Shown here one piece after another: positions 30,531 through 42,869 of a stretch of 64,000 nucleotides of DNA. The notes under the pieces are model-generated. The model ran no database searches. It had not been told where the DNA came from and saw only the letters and a program-made list of their open reading frames with translations. The DNA is taken from positions 78,420,216 through 78,484,215 of the forward strand of contig OV277868.1 of assembly GCA_922989275.2 (NCBI GenBank). The letters run 5' to 3'. Every line of letters starts with the position of its first letter. The first letter of the stretch is position 1. This stretch comes from Gari tellinella (Eukaryota > Mollusca > Bivalvia > Cardiida > Psammobiidae). The translations under genes were made by a program, and so were the position numbers.

Positions 30531-32110
30531 AAAACTTTAGAGTAGGGCATCACACCCATGTTTTCTGTATCTGTTTTCCTTTCTCTTGTGATTCCAATTA
30601 GCCCATAGATGGCAGAAACGGATGTTTACCAACAAAACAAACAGCTCAATCATCTTGGCCTTGACAGTTGACTATATGTGCCTGGTGAGTTAATAAGGAC
30701 TCAGTAACTCACTAACTGCCATAAAGACTCTTAAGCGCCATTTAGCGGCATTAGCAGCAGGTGATCCTGGTGAACATCAGTGGAAATCTTTTAAAGAAGG
30801 GGATAAAAGTTAGGAGAGATTTACTTCAAAAGTGAGATATCCAAGTTCACTTGAACAGACCAAGACCACCTGGGGTTTCAAAAGCCTTGAAAGGAGCCCT
30901 CTGGTCAGGGTCTGCACTGTTTGCCGTTTTGCAGTATGTTGCAGAAAACTACCCTACACTCATAAATGGACTAGACTCATTCTGAAACTGGAACAGCCAA
31001 TTAAAAGTTTAAGGCAGGGTGAATTCATTTAATCAACTGTTGATGATCTGGAAGTGCCACATTTGCACATTTGGCTGTCAATGTCATGATAAACGTCACG
31101 ATCTTTGTACTAAATATTTATTGACTGTTGTGTCTTACACATCAGATAAAATAACCGATACTTAAACATGTAATAATGATGAAGAAACCCCTTATAAACA
31201 TATGATTTACGAAAAATGTACCTTTCTTCCATTTCTGATGTTGTGCAACAGAACTCGCAGGGGATAGACCGTTTCAATGGGTGGGGTATAAAACCCCATA
31301 CCGGTGGTGTATAAAACCCCATACAACCGTGCCCGTGCCCGTGCCGACGTCAATTGAATTACGGAAATTACCGAGTGTATTCCTGAGTTCATTTTTAGAT
31401 TTTTTTCGGATTTTTTTTCTACATGATACATTTTGATCATATCTAATTGGTGCAGAAATAATTTTGGACTGTAATAAGTAATTTCCGAGAAAATCCAATT
31501 TTTGATTTTTAGGGAGTGTAAAAACCCCTACCAATATATTTTCACAAATTTTCGTTTTATAAAGCAAAAAAAGTTTCTAGAAATTATTTATACATCTATT
31601 GTTCTCCCTACCCAACAAAGGACCTTTCGTGCGCTCTACATTCTGTAGTATGAAATTAACATGCTCTGACCTATTAGCACATGGCTTGGGCTCGAGAAAA
31701 ATAAGAATACACTTCGTTTCTGCTTTTTTGTTTCAGACGAAAAGTCATTTTATTTGTAAAAGATTTTTAAAGATTATTTCAATGTGAAGTTTGAGACCTA
31801 AAGCATATTCATTCGCGCGCAACCATGGTATAGCCTATTTAGCACTGGCTTGGGCTTGAGGAAAATCAGAACTGACGTGACCTTTCGTTTCTGCTTTTTC
31901 ATTTTAGACAAAAAAGTCATTTTATTTGTAATGTTTTACAAAATTTGAAAGGTTATTTCAATGTGAAGTATATGTCATTAGCAATTATCTTTAAAGTCTA
32001 GGTCTCACTGTTCATTTTAAAAATAAAATATGAAGTCATCAAGCGCTAGTCGTTCCCCTCGGATCTCAACAATTTTTTTTAAAGACAATCTAGGCATTTA
32101 GATCCCGTTT
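30531..32110. other. No supported gene; one local duplication
   Basis: Non-coding. About 31660-31790 and 31840-31975 are diverged tandem copies (GGCTTGGGCT ... GTTTCTGCTTTTT ... AAAGTCATTTTATTTGTAA). A small palindrome of GGGTATAAAACCCCATAC repeats lies at 31288-31325, followed by GTGCCCGTGCCCGTGCC. Confidence 0.5.
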
Positions 32111-32114
32111 TTTA

Positions 32115-32361
32115 CAGTGGAGAAAACGTTATTCTTTCCCGTTTAAACGCAGACGAAAGGCAAACACAAAACACTAATACATAGAAAAGTACACCTTTTT
32201 GACAATTCTTACTTTTTATTTTTATCCTAGCAGCAAATACTTTGGAGCCTGATAAGACGCCGGGTTACCCGGTTTCTGATCATGCTCCAAACTGTTTGCC
32301 CTCGAAATAATAGTTATAGCGTGAACGCGGCTATTGGGAAAGAATAACGTTTTCTCTACTG
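32115..32361. mobile_element. TIR MITE (family M3), about 247 bp
   Basis: The left end CAGTGGAGAAAACGTTATTC and the right end AAGAATAACGTTTTCTCTAC plus TG are inverted copies. The middle contains a GGAGCCTGATAAGACGCC / GATCATGCTCCAAACTG palindrome and GTTTGCC. Relatives occur at 36927-37163, about 53268-53480 and 57306-58668. Confidence 0.75.
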
Positions 32362-32399
32362 TACATCTACAGCTAAAACAATGCATATATCTAGATCTA

Positions 32400-33250
32400 G
32401 CGGGACGGTGTAGACCTAGATATATTATTGTTACTGTGAAATTTCTGTATTTCTTCAGCTTTATCCTTGATAGTGTGTTTATTTCACTTAACTTTCGTTT
32501 ATTTATCGTTACGCCTACAGAGCAGGCTAAAGGTTTTTGCAGTCGCTCGCTCGGAGGATTTCTAGGATGTTGATGTCAATTACCATCAGATGACAGAAAC
32601 GTGGACTATATTAAATAGTCCATGGTTTTTAAAATTTACGCGATATAGTCAACAGTTTTTAGACTGTCGGCACGACAGGGTTTTGAAGTGTATAAGCTAT
32701 TTTCCAGGGTAATGCTTCTTGAGACTTGCAAGGTTAACTATTTCAGATAAATGCGCCAGATGCGTATCCACACACAAACAATATTGAGTGGAGCAATATA
32801 GTGGTTAGGATCTACATGTAGAAACACCATTTACATTTGGACTTTTACTCACATATTATTTTTTAGACGAATTTGGAAGTTATTTACTGAAAAAAATAAC
32901 TAAAACACGCATAGCGTTTGCAGAATGCGTATTTGATTCAGTAAAGGAATTGCTGATCCGCCCTTGAGCTTATTACAAGCTGGCGCGCATAATTCTGGTA
33001 AGTCAGCGGGTGTAGGCTTACACAGTGAAAAATAGTGCGCGTGATAAAAGTTTTAAAGCAATATTTCAAGAAAATTCTTGCAGTTTTTGCTAATTTCTTT
33101 GTAGTAAAACCTAATTACTTCAATAAAGCAGTGAGTGTTGCCTTACACAGTATATCCTGTGTTAAAATACCAAAAGCAAATCAAGATTATGTGAGGTAAA
33201 CACCTGTTTATTTCACGCTGGTACCCTAATCGACCTAGGGTCTGTTAGTA
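32400..33250. other. No supported gene
   Basis: AT-rich intergenic sequence. I see no coding segment, tandem array or clear terminal repeat. Confidence 0.45.
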
Positions 33251-33284
33251 AAGCCTGGTACCAGATACCCCCCTGCACATGTCA

Positions 33285-33500
33285 ATCCTTAGGCTGCGGT
33301 GATGTCGTCTGCTTCGAAATTGTCGTCTGCAAAGTTTGTTTAAATTTAGATTTATAAATGTTTAAGTAAAGAAACCTAATGAAGGGTGTCATGTTTAACA
33401 GTTTGGATCCAGACCAGACACCTCGTAACGCGGTGTCGGATCTGGATCTAAACTGTTTGCGAAAATCAATATAGTCGCGACCAGCAGGCAGAGGCACGGA
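33285..33500. mobile_element. M2-type MITE (GCAAACAGTTTGGATCC core), degraded
   Basis: Left part CCTTAGGCTGCGGTGATGTC and GTCTGCTTCGAAATTGTCGT, then the palindrome CAGTTTGGATCCAGACCAGA with its complement, then ATAGTCGCGACCAGCAGGC. The same order of parts occurs in the complete copies at 51786-51989 and 52878-53093. Confidence 0.65.
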
Positions 33501-33529
33501 ATAATCCGTGCTTCAGTACATTGACTCTC

Positions 33530-34030
33530 GTGCGATTTTACAGTTTGGATTCAGATAAAATATTAACCTTCTGCACGTTACGGGCGATTTCGTGATTATT
33601 ACTGCAAATAGTTTGGATCCAGTTCAGGTCGTGATATGAACTGTTTGGCACTCGGTGCGATTTTAAAGTTCGGATCCAGATGAATATTTTCCTTCTGCAC
33701 GTTACGGGCGAATTCATGATAATGGCTGCAAATAGTTTGGACCCAGACTAGATCGTGATACGATGAGTTTGGTACTCGGTGCGATTTTAGTTTGGATCCA
33801 GATGAATATTAAGTTTTATTAACCTTCTGCACGTTACGGGCGATTTCGTGACTATTGATGCAAATAGTTTGGATCCAGTTCAGATCGTGATACGAACTGT
33901 TTGACACTAGGTGCGATTTACAGTTTGGATCCAAATGACTACACGCTACGAGCGAATTCATGATTATTGCTGCAAATAGTTTGGATCCAGATCAGATCGT
34001 GATACGTACCGTTTGACCAATCGGGTGCGA
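33530..34030. repeat. Tandem repeat, about 125 bp, four units plus
   Basis: Units share CTTCTGCACGTTACGGGCGA, GCAAATAGTTTGGATCCAG, CAGATCGTGATACGAACTG and CTCGGTGCGATTTTA, starting near 33531, 33656, 33778 and 33912. They appear to be an expansion of half of the GTTTGGATCC palindrome type. It is non-coding. Confidence 0.75.
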
Positions 34031-34059
34031 TTTATAAAGATATAAAAAAAAACCTCATG

Positions 34060-35400
34060 GAATTGTTGAAGACGCAAAGTTTGCAGACGAAAATTACATA
34101 TCAAGCAGCTAGAGGGCTAACCCAGAGGGGGAGGGTCGAATCTAACGCTGTGAGAATTTGTGATCCGACCCCATTTCAATATGTATATATGGAAATAAAA
34201 TATGTTTAAAATAACCCATGCAATTGGCAAAAGTGATTATTTGTAAAAACATTTTTTTTGTGCAAATATTTTAGATCGAGATGAGATCTGGAACAACTGC
34301 TTTACACTCGGATTCTATTCTATGTTGAAATGAAATGCATTACAATCCACTAAGACGAAATTTGCAGACGAAACTTTCATACTTGATCAAGGAGAAGGCT
34401 AACTCAAATTGGAAGTATGATTATTGATGGAAATAATTTGAATCAAGACGATTATTAACCTTTAATATATACACGATACCGCGAATTCATTATTACTGTT
34501 GCAAACAGTTTGCATCCAGGTGAGATCTGGATCAACTGTTTGACACTCTGCATGCTATTTCATGATGAAGTACAATGCATAAAAATCACTCGTGTAGAAA
34601 CATTAACTTTTAATTGCATCATGTATATAAGCCAGTTCTTAAATTAACACTTCTGCATTTATTTGTTTTTTAATTATCAAATACTTGTCGAGTATTAGTT
34701 ACAGACTGTAAAGATTGCAATGGGTGTCATTATGATATATACTAAACTCGCGGCAATACATTTTTTTATACATCAAAGTGTTAGCAGTGTGAACCAAGAC
34801 CTCGCGTAACGCTGGGTCTAATCAATATCCAAACTGTTCGACATATTTTAGATCAGACAATGTCATTATGACATTCCATACATTACATTAAATTGTTGTT
34901 TTGACAGTTTGCAACAAGTACATGTTTTACTCAGCGGGTACAAGATACAAGATTTATTTTACGTCGGATACAATATAACAGTAAACATTAGCTGTAACAG
35001 CCTTATTCCGACAAACACAAGTATAATATAAACAAGAGTAAAAGGCTGTAAAAAGTAGAACTGTAAAAGAAAGGGTTTACATATACAGTGGATGCAAGCT
35101 AGGACTACAAACTATCAAAGGGACTCACAACCGGATGGTGTACTTGTCAAAATAAAATAAAATACTCAAATAAAAGCACATCTGTGGCATAATTTGGCCT
35201 CTGACATTAGAAAAATATGATCAGTCCAAAAAAAAAGTCTCAAGAATCGTCACCGAATCTTAGTTTTTTATTTAGATATTTTCCATCGTTTTTCTATAGC
35301 GTTAGCTAACGGTATAGTTGTTGTTGTTGCTTATCTACACGGGCTCAGACATAAACCCGAGCCGAATAAAGTACTATCGATCGCTACCAGTGAAGTACGT
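34060..35400. other. No supported gene
   Basis: AT-rich, with scattered decayed TTTGGATCCAGATGAGATC half-palindromes at about 34255-34300 and 34495-34545. Otherwise I see nothing. Confidence 0.45.
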
Positions 35401-35424
35401 TAATTCGCTACCATTTAGATAGAG

Positions 35425-35530
35425 AGGCCCAGTTGCCGCGTGGATAAAGGGTTTCCCTTTTTGTCATGTTTGTCTCCGCATGGAGGGTCACGGGTTCGAA
35501 TCCCACCAGAGCTTCTTTTTTTTTTTTAAA
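35425..35530 (+). repeat. tRNA-like SINE head with poly-T
   Basis: GGCCCAGTTGCCGCGTGGAT (A-box region) is followed about 55 bp later by a strong B box, CGGGTTCGAATCCCACC (about 35492-35508), then T(10), a Pol III terminator. The anticodon arm is not canonical and the acceptor ends do not pair, so this is more likely SINE-derived than a tRNA gene. Confidence 0.5.
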
Positions 35531-35723
35531 TGCTTTTTTTTAACAGAATTTATTATCCTAAACTAAATCTTACCCATTTATATAAGCATTTGACATATAT
35601 TTACAAATTACTATTTTTAATGCTAAATCCGGTTGCGAGCCTCTTTAAGGTTGTTTCGTTTTGTTTTCCAGGGCTGCCATTTCTCCGGTTTCCCCTAAAT
35701 CTCCGGATTTTGCCCAAGTACAT

Positions 35724-35850
35724 GGTAGCTTAAAGCAGGCTGAAAGCAAAGCAGACTGCGCCCTAAGGCGCATTCTGCTTTACTTGCAGTCTGCTTTAAG
35801 TAGTCACATGTCAACAAATTAAGGAAAAGGCTATGGGGGTAAAGGTACGA
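35724..35850. mobile_element. M1 MITE hairpin, partial
   Basis: GCTTAAAGCAGGCTGAAAGC, GCGCCCTAAGGCGC and the complementary arm form a clear hairpin. The right end reads CTATGGGGGTAAAGG; the left third is absent. Confidence 0.7.
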
Positions 35851-35859
35851 TTCGTAAAA

Positions 35860-36920
35860 TCGTACTTGAAAAATTCAAATTTGGAAATCTTAGGATTTTT
35901 TATGTCAACTTATGGCAGCCCTGGAACTAGGAGCTTTGATTCATTAGTCTCTGCACGGTAAGTATAGTAATAATTGATCAGACACTAAATCATCGAGAAT
36001 CAGAATCAACTTTGGAACTAATTTAAATAATACGTCTACTCAATGATAGGTCACATTTGAAGAGAAGTTGTTGCTTAATGAAGGCAGCAGTAATCATCAA
36101 TACTTGAAACAGACAATGGAGTAAAGGGTTAAATGACCGCTTAACACAAATTTTAAAGAACAGAACATCTTTAATACGCTCAGGCAGGCAAGCAGCATTT
36201 GATGAGGTATGAATAGTATAGCATGTACATATAATATCACGTGACAACAGTGAAACTAATATTCGTATTGTATCAGCCTGAAAATGGAGTGAACATTCTA
36301 AGGGTTTAAGCGGGGGCTGGGTCTATTTACGTGCACTGTCGAAACCTTCGAAATAATATAGGCATGCATTATATTTAGCTTAAATCAGACTGACGGTGAA
36401 GCATACTAAAGTGTACATTGTATTATGAGGTCACCTCTCTCCAAAAAAAACACTTAGTACGAGGTGATGATCAGTTAAACAATAGACGTTTTAGAATATA
36501 AAAACGTTCAGTGTTTGCTGTTACGAATAAAAAGCTCAATTTCCCACATTTTACAACAACATTCAAAACTTTTCATAATGTTGAACAATTTAAAAACATT
36601 TACGACGTCGCGGAAGAGAATGATATAAGTTAAATTGAGCATCGGAGACTCGAAGGAAAATAATTGATTGTCGACCATTTAGCGATAATCGGTACACACC
36701 TAATTTTTATACTATATAGATATAATAATAGTATATTGTTTTACGAGAAGAAATTGCCTTCATCTTAAAACTCTCCTGGTTTGTAACAGACCAAGTTTTC
36801 CAATCGTAATCTGACTAAGAATAGGTTAAATGTTGTTGTTTTTGCTAGTTGTTAATGTTTAATTGAATGCACTTGCAATTGGAAAGGAATAAAGGACATT
36901 TTTGCCCATTGCTTTTTTAC
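35860..36920. other. No supported gene
   Basis: AT-rich. A very old M1 fragment (GCTTAAATCAGACTGACGGT) is near 36380 and a GGAGTAAAGGGTTAA end is near 36118. Otherwise unassigned. Confidence 0.45.
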
Positions 36921-36926
36921 TTACAG

Positions 36927-37163
36927 TGAAGAAGGCGTTATTATTTACCGTTCAAATGTTACAGAAATGCACACGCAACACACTAAATGACAACTTTTAG
37001 ACAATCCTGAATATCCATTTAAATCTGAATGGCAAACAGTTTATAGCCTGATTACACACCGGGTTACACAGCGTCTCCAACCTGTTTGCAATGGAAATAA
37101 TAATTTAGAGCAATGTTTAGGGTTTTTACACGTTTATTGAAAAGAATGACGTTTATTACACTG
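36927..37163. mobile_element. M3 TIR MITE, diverged
   Basis: The left CAGTGAAGAAGGCGTTATTA and the right AAAGAATGACGTTTATTACA plus CTG correspond to the M3 ends. The core keeps GGCAAACAGTTTATAGCCTG and GTTTGCAATGG. Confidence 0.65.
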
Positions 37164-37177
37164 CACATATCCCCTTA

Positions 37178-37321
37178 TGTAGCTGGTTTGAGATTATGGT
37201 GAAACAGATTGATATACTTCGCTGGCTGGCTTGATAGCTCAGTGTGTAGAGTGCTGGCATAGTAAGCCATAGGCACTAGATTAAAGTCCCAGTTGAGTCA
37301 CAACTTTTTCACCATGTTACA
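37178..37321 (+). mobile_element. Diverged solo LTR of the tRNA-carrying TRIM
   Basis: Also exactly 144 bp: it starts TGTAGCTGGTTTGAG and ends TCACCATGTTACA, followed by TTTTGCGCACGAAGTAA, a decayed version of the TRIM's primer-binding region. The interior is tRNA-like (TAGCTCAGTGTGTAGAGTG; anticodon arm TGGC-ATAGTAA-GCCA, anticodon AGT, again Thr). I see no second LTR, so it is a solo LTR with some internal sequence. Confidence 0.7.
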
Positions 37322-37684
37322 TTTTGCGCACGAAGTAAACAAAACCGTTATTCTTCATTACGGGAATTTGCATGGAATTATCTCAGAACGTTTAATAAAT
37401 AGAATGGTACAACTGGAAGCAGGTGTTCTTTTATCATACCGACAGTCTTCCAGCGCCTTCAGCGCTTTGATTGAGGCCCGTGATTGGTCGAGAGCTCCAA
37501 GCCATGTGCTAAATATATACAGATAGGATATTACATAGGGTCTATTTTTAGCTACATGTAACTACGTATACAGGACTATTTGCAAACTACAACATAATGT
37601 TGAACCAAGTTATCCATTTTGTTTAATATTGAGTATTTGCCAATTCAAAATGGATCTCTATGGTGAGAATTCTTTGTTGTTGTT

Positions 37685-38083
37685 TTTTGTTTTATATTTA
37701 TAATGTCACTATTGTTCAAACTCGATAAGACACTTTTCAATTGTCGGCTGACAGAACAAAGGGCAATTAATTACTATTTAAAACTAGAGACTAGACTTGC
37801 GTCGTATCAATTGACCAAAGACTTGTACATGTTTCACAACATCATTAATAACTTAGTAGCAGTTCCTCTTCCTGATTACACCACCCGTCCTCTAGACCTT
37901 CAAGAAATTCCCATTCCAAAGCATTCCAACAAGTTCATGAATACCAAGACAGATTATCGTAAGTACTCCTTTTTCCCCAGATCCATTGTCCACTGGAATG
38001 CTTTACACCCTGACCCGAGTTCAGTCTGGCTGTGTGCCAGATTGAACATATCTCCCCATAAATCCAACCTGATCTGTTTTTAG
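37685..38083 (+). pseudogene. 3' tail of a LINE reverse-transcriptase ORF
   Basis: The frame from 37703 (126 codons) encodes a segment with YYLKLETRLASYQLTKDLYM, IINNLVAVPLPDY and YSFFPRSIVHWNAL. That is the pattern at the extreme C-terminus of CR1/jockey-like LINE ORF2 proteins (short helix, then a 'FFPRTI..WNSLP'-type motif). The catalytic part is missing, so it is a 5'-truncated insertion. The family is recognised by pattern only; the clade is uncertain. Confidence 0.6.
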
Positions 38084-38131
38084 CTCGCCTGTACGTAGTA
38101 CATGACGAGCTATTGCAATACCCCCGGTGTA

Positions 38132-38206
38132 GTCGTCGTCGTCGTCGTCGTCGTTGTCGTCGTCGTTGTCGTCGTTGTCGTCGTTGTCGTCGGCGTCGTC
38201 GTGAAC
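38132..38206. repeat. (GTC)n trinucleotide repeat
   Basis: GTC/GTT triplets, about 24 in a row, following GACGAGCTATTGCAATACCC, the typical edge of an abundant dispersed repeat. Confidence 0.85.
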
Positions 38207-38229
38207 GGCGTAAACAATTTTAAGAAAAT

Positions 38230-40960
38230 GTCTATAACTTCTATGTCCCTTGAGGTATTGCTTTCATAGTTGGCATGTGTGTGTATATGGACAGACATTT
38301 TTTGACCCCTGTGACCTTGACCTTGAACTTAGGGCCTGCGTTTAGGTTTCGAAATCTGCGTTTAGGTTTCGAAAAATGCCTTTAAACTTCTATGTCCCTT
38401 GAGGTATTGCTTCCATAGTTGGTATGTGTGTGTATATGGACAAGACCTTTCCATGCACAGAAAAATTTAGACCCCTGTGACCTTGACCTTGAACTTAGGG
38501 CCTGCGTTTAGGTTTCGAAATCTGTGTTTAGGTTTCGAAAAATGCCTTTAAACTTCTATGTCCCTTGAGGTATTGCTTCCATAGTTGGTATGTGTGTGTA
38601 TATGGACAAAACCTTTCCATGCACAGAAAAATTTAGACCCCTGTAACCTTGACCTTGAACTTAGGGCCTGCGTTTAGGTTTCGAAATCTGCGTTTAGGTT
38701 TTGAAAAATGCCTTTAACTTCTATATCCATTAAGGTATTGCTTCCATAGTTGGTATGTGTGTGTATATAGACATGACCTTTCCATGCACAGAAAAATTTA
38801 GACCCCTGTGACCTTGACCTTGAACTTAGGGCCTGCGTTTAGGTTTCGAAATCTGCGTTTAGGTTTTGAAAAATGCCTTTAACTTCTATATCCATTAAGG
38901 TATTGCTTCCATAGTTGGTATGTGTGTGTATATAGACATGACCTTTCTATGCACAGAAAAATTTAGACCCCTGTGACCTTGACCTTGAACTTAGGGCCTG
39001 CGTTTAGGTTTCGAAATCTGCGTTTAGGTTTCGAAAAATGCCTTTAACTTCTATGTCCCTTGAGGTATTGATTCAATAGTTGGTATGTGTGTGTATATGG
39101 ACAGGACCTTTCCATGCACATAATTTTTTTTACCCCTGTGACCTTGACCTTGAACTTAGGGCCTGCGTTTAGGTTTCGAAATCTGTGTTTAAGTTTAGAA
39201 AAATGCCTTTAACTTCTATTTCCATTGAGGTATTGCTTTCATAGTTGGTATGTATGTGTATATGGGCAAGACCTTTACATGCAAAGAAAAATTTAGACCC
39301 GTGTGACCTTGAATTTAGGGCCTGTGTTTAGGTTTCGAAATCTGTGTTTAGGTTTAGAAAAATGCCTTTAACTTCTATGTCCTTTGAGGTATTGCTTTTA
39401 TAGTTGGTATGGGTGTGTATATGGACAAGACCTTTCCATGCACAGAATTTTTTTTACCCCTGTGACCTTGACCTTGAACTTATGGCCTGTGTTTAGGTTT
39501 CGAAATCTGCGTTTAGGTTTTGAAAAATGCCTTTAACTTCTATATCCCTTAAGGTATTGCTTCCATAGACGGTATGTGTTTGTATGTAGACAAGACCTTT
39601 CCATGCTCAGAAAAATTTAGACCCCTGTGATCTTGACCTTGAACTTAGGGGCCTGCATTTAGGTTTCGAAATCTGCGTTTAAGTTTCGAAAAATGCCTTT
39701 AACTTCTATGTCCCTTGAGGTATTGCTTCCATAGTTGGTATGTGTGTGTATATGGACATGACCTTTCCATGCACAGAAAAATTTAGACCCCTGTGACCTT
39801 GACCTTGAACTTAGGGCCTGCGTTTAGGTTTCGAAATCTGCGTTTAGGTTTCGAAAAATGCCTTTAACTTCTATTGCTTTCATAGTTGGTATGTATGTGT
39901 ATATGGACAAGACCTTTACATGCACAGAAAAAGTTAGACCCCTGTGACCTTGACCTTGAACTTAGGGCCTGTGTTTAGGTTTCGAAATCTGTGTTTAGGT
40001 TTAGAAAAATGCCTTTAACTTCTATGTCCTTTGAGGTATTACTTTCATAGTTGGTATGTATGTGTATATGGACATGACCTTTCCATGAACAGAAACATTT
40101 AGACCCCTGTGACCTTGACCTTGAACTAAGAGCCTGTGTTTAGGTTTCGAAATCTGCGTTTAAGTTTCGAAAATCCATTTAACTTCTATATCCTTTGAGG
40201 TATTGCTTTCATAGCTGGTATGTGTGTGTATATGGACAAGACCTTTCCATGCACAGATAAATTTGGACCCTTGTGACCTTGACCTTGAACTTAGTGCCTG
40301 TGTTTAGGTTTTGAAAAATGCCTTTTACTTCTATGTCCCTTGAGGTATTGCTTTCATAGTTGGTTTATGTGTGTATATGGACAAGACCTTCCCAGGTACT
40401 GCAAAATTTAGACCCCTGTGACATTGACTTTGAACTTAGGGCCAATGTTTAGTTTTCGAAATCTGTGTTTTAGTTTCTCAAAATTTTTATTACTCCTATG
40501 TCCATTGAAATATTCCTTTCATATTCAGTTTGCATGTGTATATGGACAACATCTTTCCTTGCATGCAAACTGTTTGAGCCCTCTGACCTTGACCTTGAAC
40601 TTAGGACCCGCGTTTAGGTTTCAAAGTCTGCGTTTAGGTTTCTCAAAATTTCTTTAACTCATATATCCATTGAGATATTTCTTTCATATTTGGCATGCAT
40701 GTGTATATGGACACGACCTTTCCATGCATGCCAATAAATTAGCCCAGTGTCCTTGACCTTCAACTAAGGTCGCGAAAGGTTTTAGGTTTCGAAATCTGCG
40801 TTTAGGTTTCAAAAATGCTTATAATTCCTATGTCCCTTGAGGTGTTATTTTCATATTTGATTTGCCAGTGTATATGGACAAGACCTTTCCATGCAGGCAA
40901 AAAGGTTGACCTCTGTGACCTTGAGTGTGCTTTTAAGTTTCTAAAGGTGCCGGTGGCGAG
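38230..40960. repeat. 165-bp satellite, about 17 units
   Basis: Units of about 150-168 bp contain CCTTGACCTTGAACTTAGGG, GCGTTTAGGTTTCGAAATCT, AAATGCCTTTAACTTCTATG, TTGAGGTATTGCTTCCATAG and GTGTGTATATGGACAAGACC. Unit starts fall near 38310, 38477, 38645, 38812 and onward to 40918. The central units are very similar; those at the right end are more diverged. Non-coding. It is flanked by GAGCTATTGC and CTCTCTGACAACTCTTGTT, suggesting expansion inside a dispersed repeat. Confidence 0.88.
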
Positions 40961-40999
40961 CTTTGTTGTCTCTCTGACAACTCTTGTTAAACCTGTTTT

Positions 41000-41900
41000 T
41001 TGCCCGGAGTACTTAGACCGTGCCAAGGTGAGCTATTTTGATCGTGCTATGTCCGTCGTCGTCCGTCTTCCGTCCGTCCGTCGTCAACAATTTCTTTAAA
41101 GGACATCTTTTCCTAAACCACTTGATGGATATTTACCAAACTTGGCAGGAATGATTATTATAATTATGGTCCTCTTTCAAAATTGTTCAAATATTTCCAA
41201 TCCGTTTCATATGTAGGTCACAGGAGCTAAAAATAGATCGTTTCAATAAACATTTTAAAATCTTCTTCTCTGAAACCACAGTACCCTGAGCTTAGATATT
41301 TGGCACAAATCATTATCTTTTATAGATATGTCCTCTATCAAGGTTGTTCAAATTATGTCCCTGGGTTCAAAAATGACCCCGCCCGGGGCCACAAATTTAC
41401 ATAGAGTTATACATGTATAGTGGAATCTTCAAACATCTTCTTCTCTGAAACTAATGTAGCCAGAGCTATGATATTTAGCATGGTTACACTTCTAGAGGTA
41501 CTTTATCAATATACATGTAGTTCGAATTGTTCCGGTCTGTTGCATATCTAGGCCACAAGAGCTAAAATAGATTATTTTGAATGAAAACTTCAAAAATCTT
41601 CTTGTCTGAAACCATGGTACCCTAAGTTTATATATTTAGCACAAAACACCATCTACAGATACTCTATCAAGATTGTTCAAATTATGTCACTGGGGTCAAA
41701 AATGACCCCGCCCCGGTGGTCACACATTTACATAGAGCTATATAGTGAACTCTTCAAACATCTTCTTCTCTGAAACTAATATGGCGAGAGTTTTGATATT
41801 TGGAATGGTGAAACTTCGAGATGTACTTTACTAATATTGTTCAAGTGGTTTCGGTCCATTGCATATCTAGGTCACATGAGCTAAAATAGATTGAACTTCA
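41000..41900. repeat. Dispersed repeat with two internal about 330-bp copies
   Basis: It starts GTGAGCTATTTTGATCGTGC and GTCCGTCGTCGTCCG. Internal phrases repeat at about 330-bp spacing: TTCAAATTATGTC, AAAAATGACCCCGCCC and CATCTTCTTCTCTGAAACTA. It is the style of repeat seen at 5185-6460 and 7500-7890. No coding sequence. Confidence 0.6.
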
Positions 41901-41924
41901 CATTCCAGGACAACTGTCTCGGTC

Positions 41925-42865
41925 CTATCCTCCAAGAAGCAAGATATCCAATTAAGAGCGTTACATAAAATACCATTATTTTAGTTTGTTCAACACATCT
42001 TGGTGTGGGGCTTTGTCAAAAGTTTTGGCAAAAATCCATTATGATAATATCTGTTTGTGACTTTGAGTGTTTTGATCATGAAATTTGCTAATGTTCTGCA
42101 TGAATGAGATAAGCTGTCTTTCACAAGATCGGGGTGAACGGAATCCATGCTGTAAGTCGTATAGGATTTTGTTTTGCTCTAGATGGGCCAAGGTGCTTTT
42201 GGTGATTATGTGTTCTAAGACTTTACAGCAGATGCATGTAAGAGAAATAGGTCTATAGTTAATGGTTTCATGCTTATCTCCTTTCTTAAAAGCAGGGCAG
42301 ACATTTGCGTGTTTCCAGTCAAGAGGGATTTTGCCAGAAGCTAGAGACTTGTTGTATATTATGGTTAGGATTGGAGATATTGCTTTACTACATTCTTTTA
42401 AGATTTTCGCATGTATATTGTCTGGGCCAGATGCTTTATGAGGTTTTAAATTTTCGAGAAGTTTTGAAATACCATTTTCTTTTATTAAGATATCATGCAT
42501 TCGAGGATGATGGCTAATGCCCTTGTCTGTTATTGGTTTAAATGTTACAGGTGTGAAAGCCCTTTGAAACTGATTATTCAATATGTTAGCTTTTGAAGTT
42601 AGATTTGATTTTAGTATTTCGTTTTCTCTGTGTGGCGGGATATTAGATGATTCTGTTTTCTGTGTTTTAATATATGACAACAGCTTTTTAGGAGGTTTAT
42701 TAAGAACAGGCTGATATTGATCGGGGATTTGAATGGTAAATATTAGGTTTTCAATGTATTTACAGTAATATGCTGTACGTTGTTCTTTTTGGATTTTTGA
42801 GTTTTGAGTTTTTGTGTCTTTTGTTTTTCCGTTTTATTAATTTACGTCTGTACTTGTTCATTTTC
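41925..42865 (-). pseudogene. LINE reverse-transcriptase fragment
   Basis: The main frame is 42680-42039. Toward the C-terminus it has HKASGPDNIHAKILKEC, WKHANVCPAFKKGD, NYRPISLTCICCKVLEHI and LYDLQHGFRSPRSCERQL, i.e. the fingers and early palm of a CR1/jockey-type reverse transcriptase. Weak coding similarity (lysine/asparagine-rich linker) continues upstream to about 42865. After 42039 a DFAKTFDKAPHQDVLNKL palm motif (first catalytic Asp) is readable but shifted in frame, and the sequence ends at about 41925 against the dispersed repeat. The F/YADD motif is absent. Dead fragment. Confidence 0.8.
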
Positions 42866-42869
42866 TTCC

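Noticed and set aside
35425..35530. tRNA gene ending in poly-T
   Set aside because: Good B box and terminator, but no canonical anticodon arm and no pairing acceptor ends; a SINE head fits better.
38110..38298. Threonine-rich minus-strand open frame
   Set aside because: Translation of the (GTC)n microsatellite.
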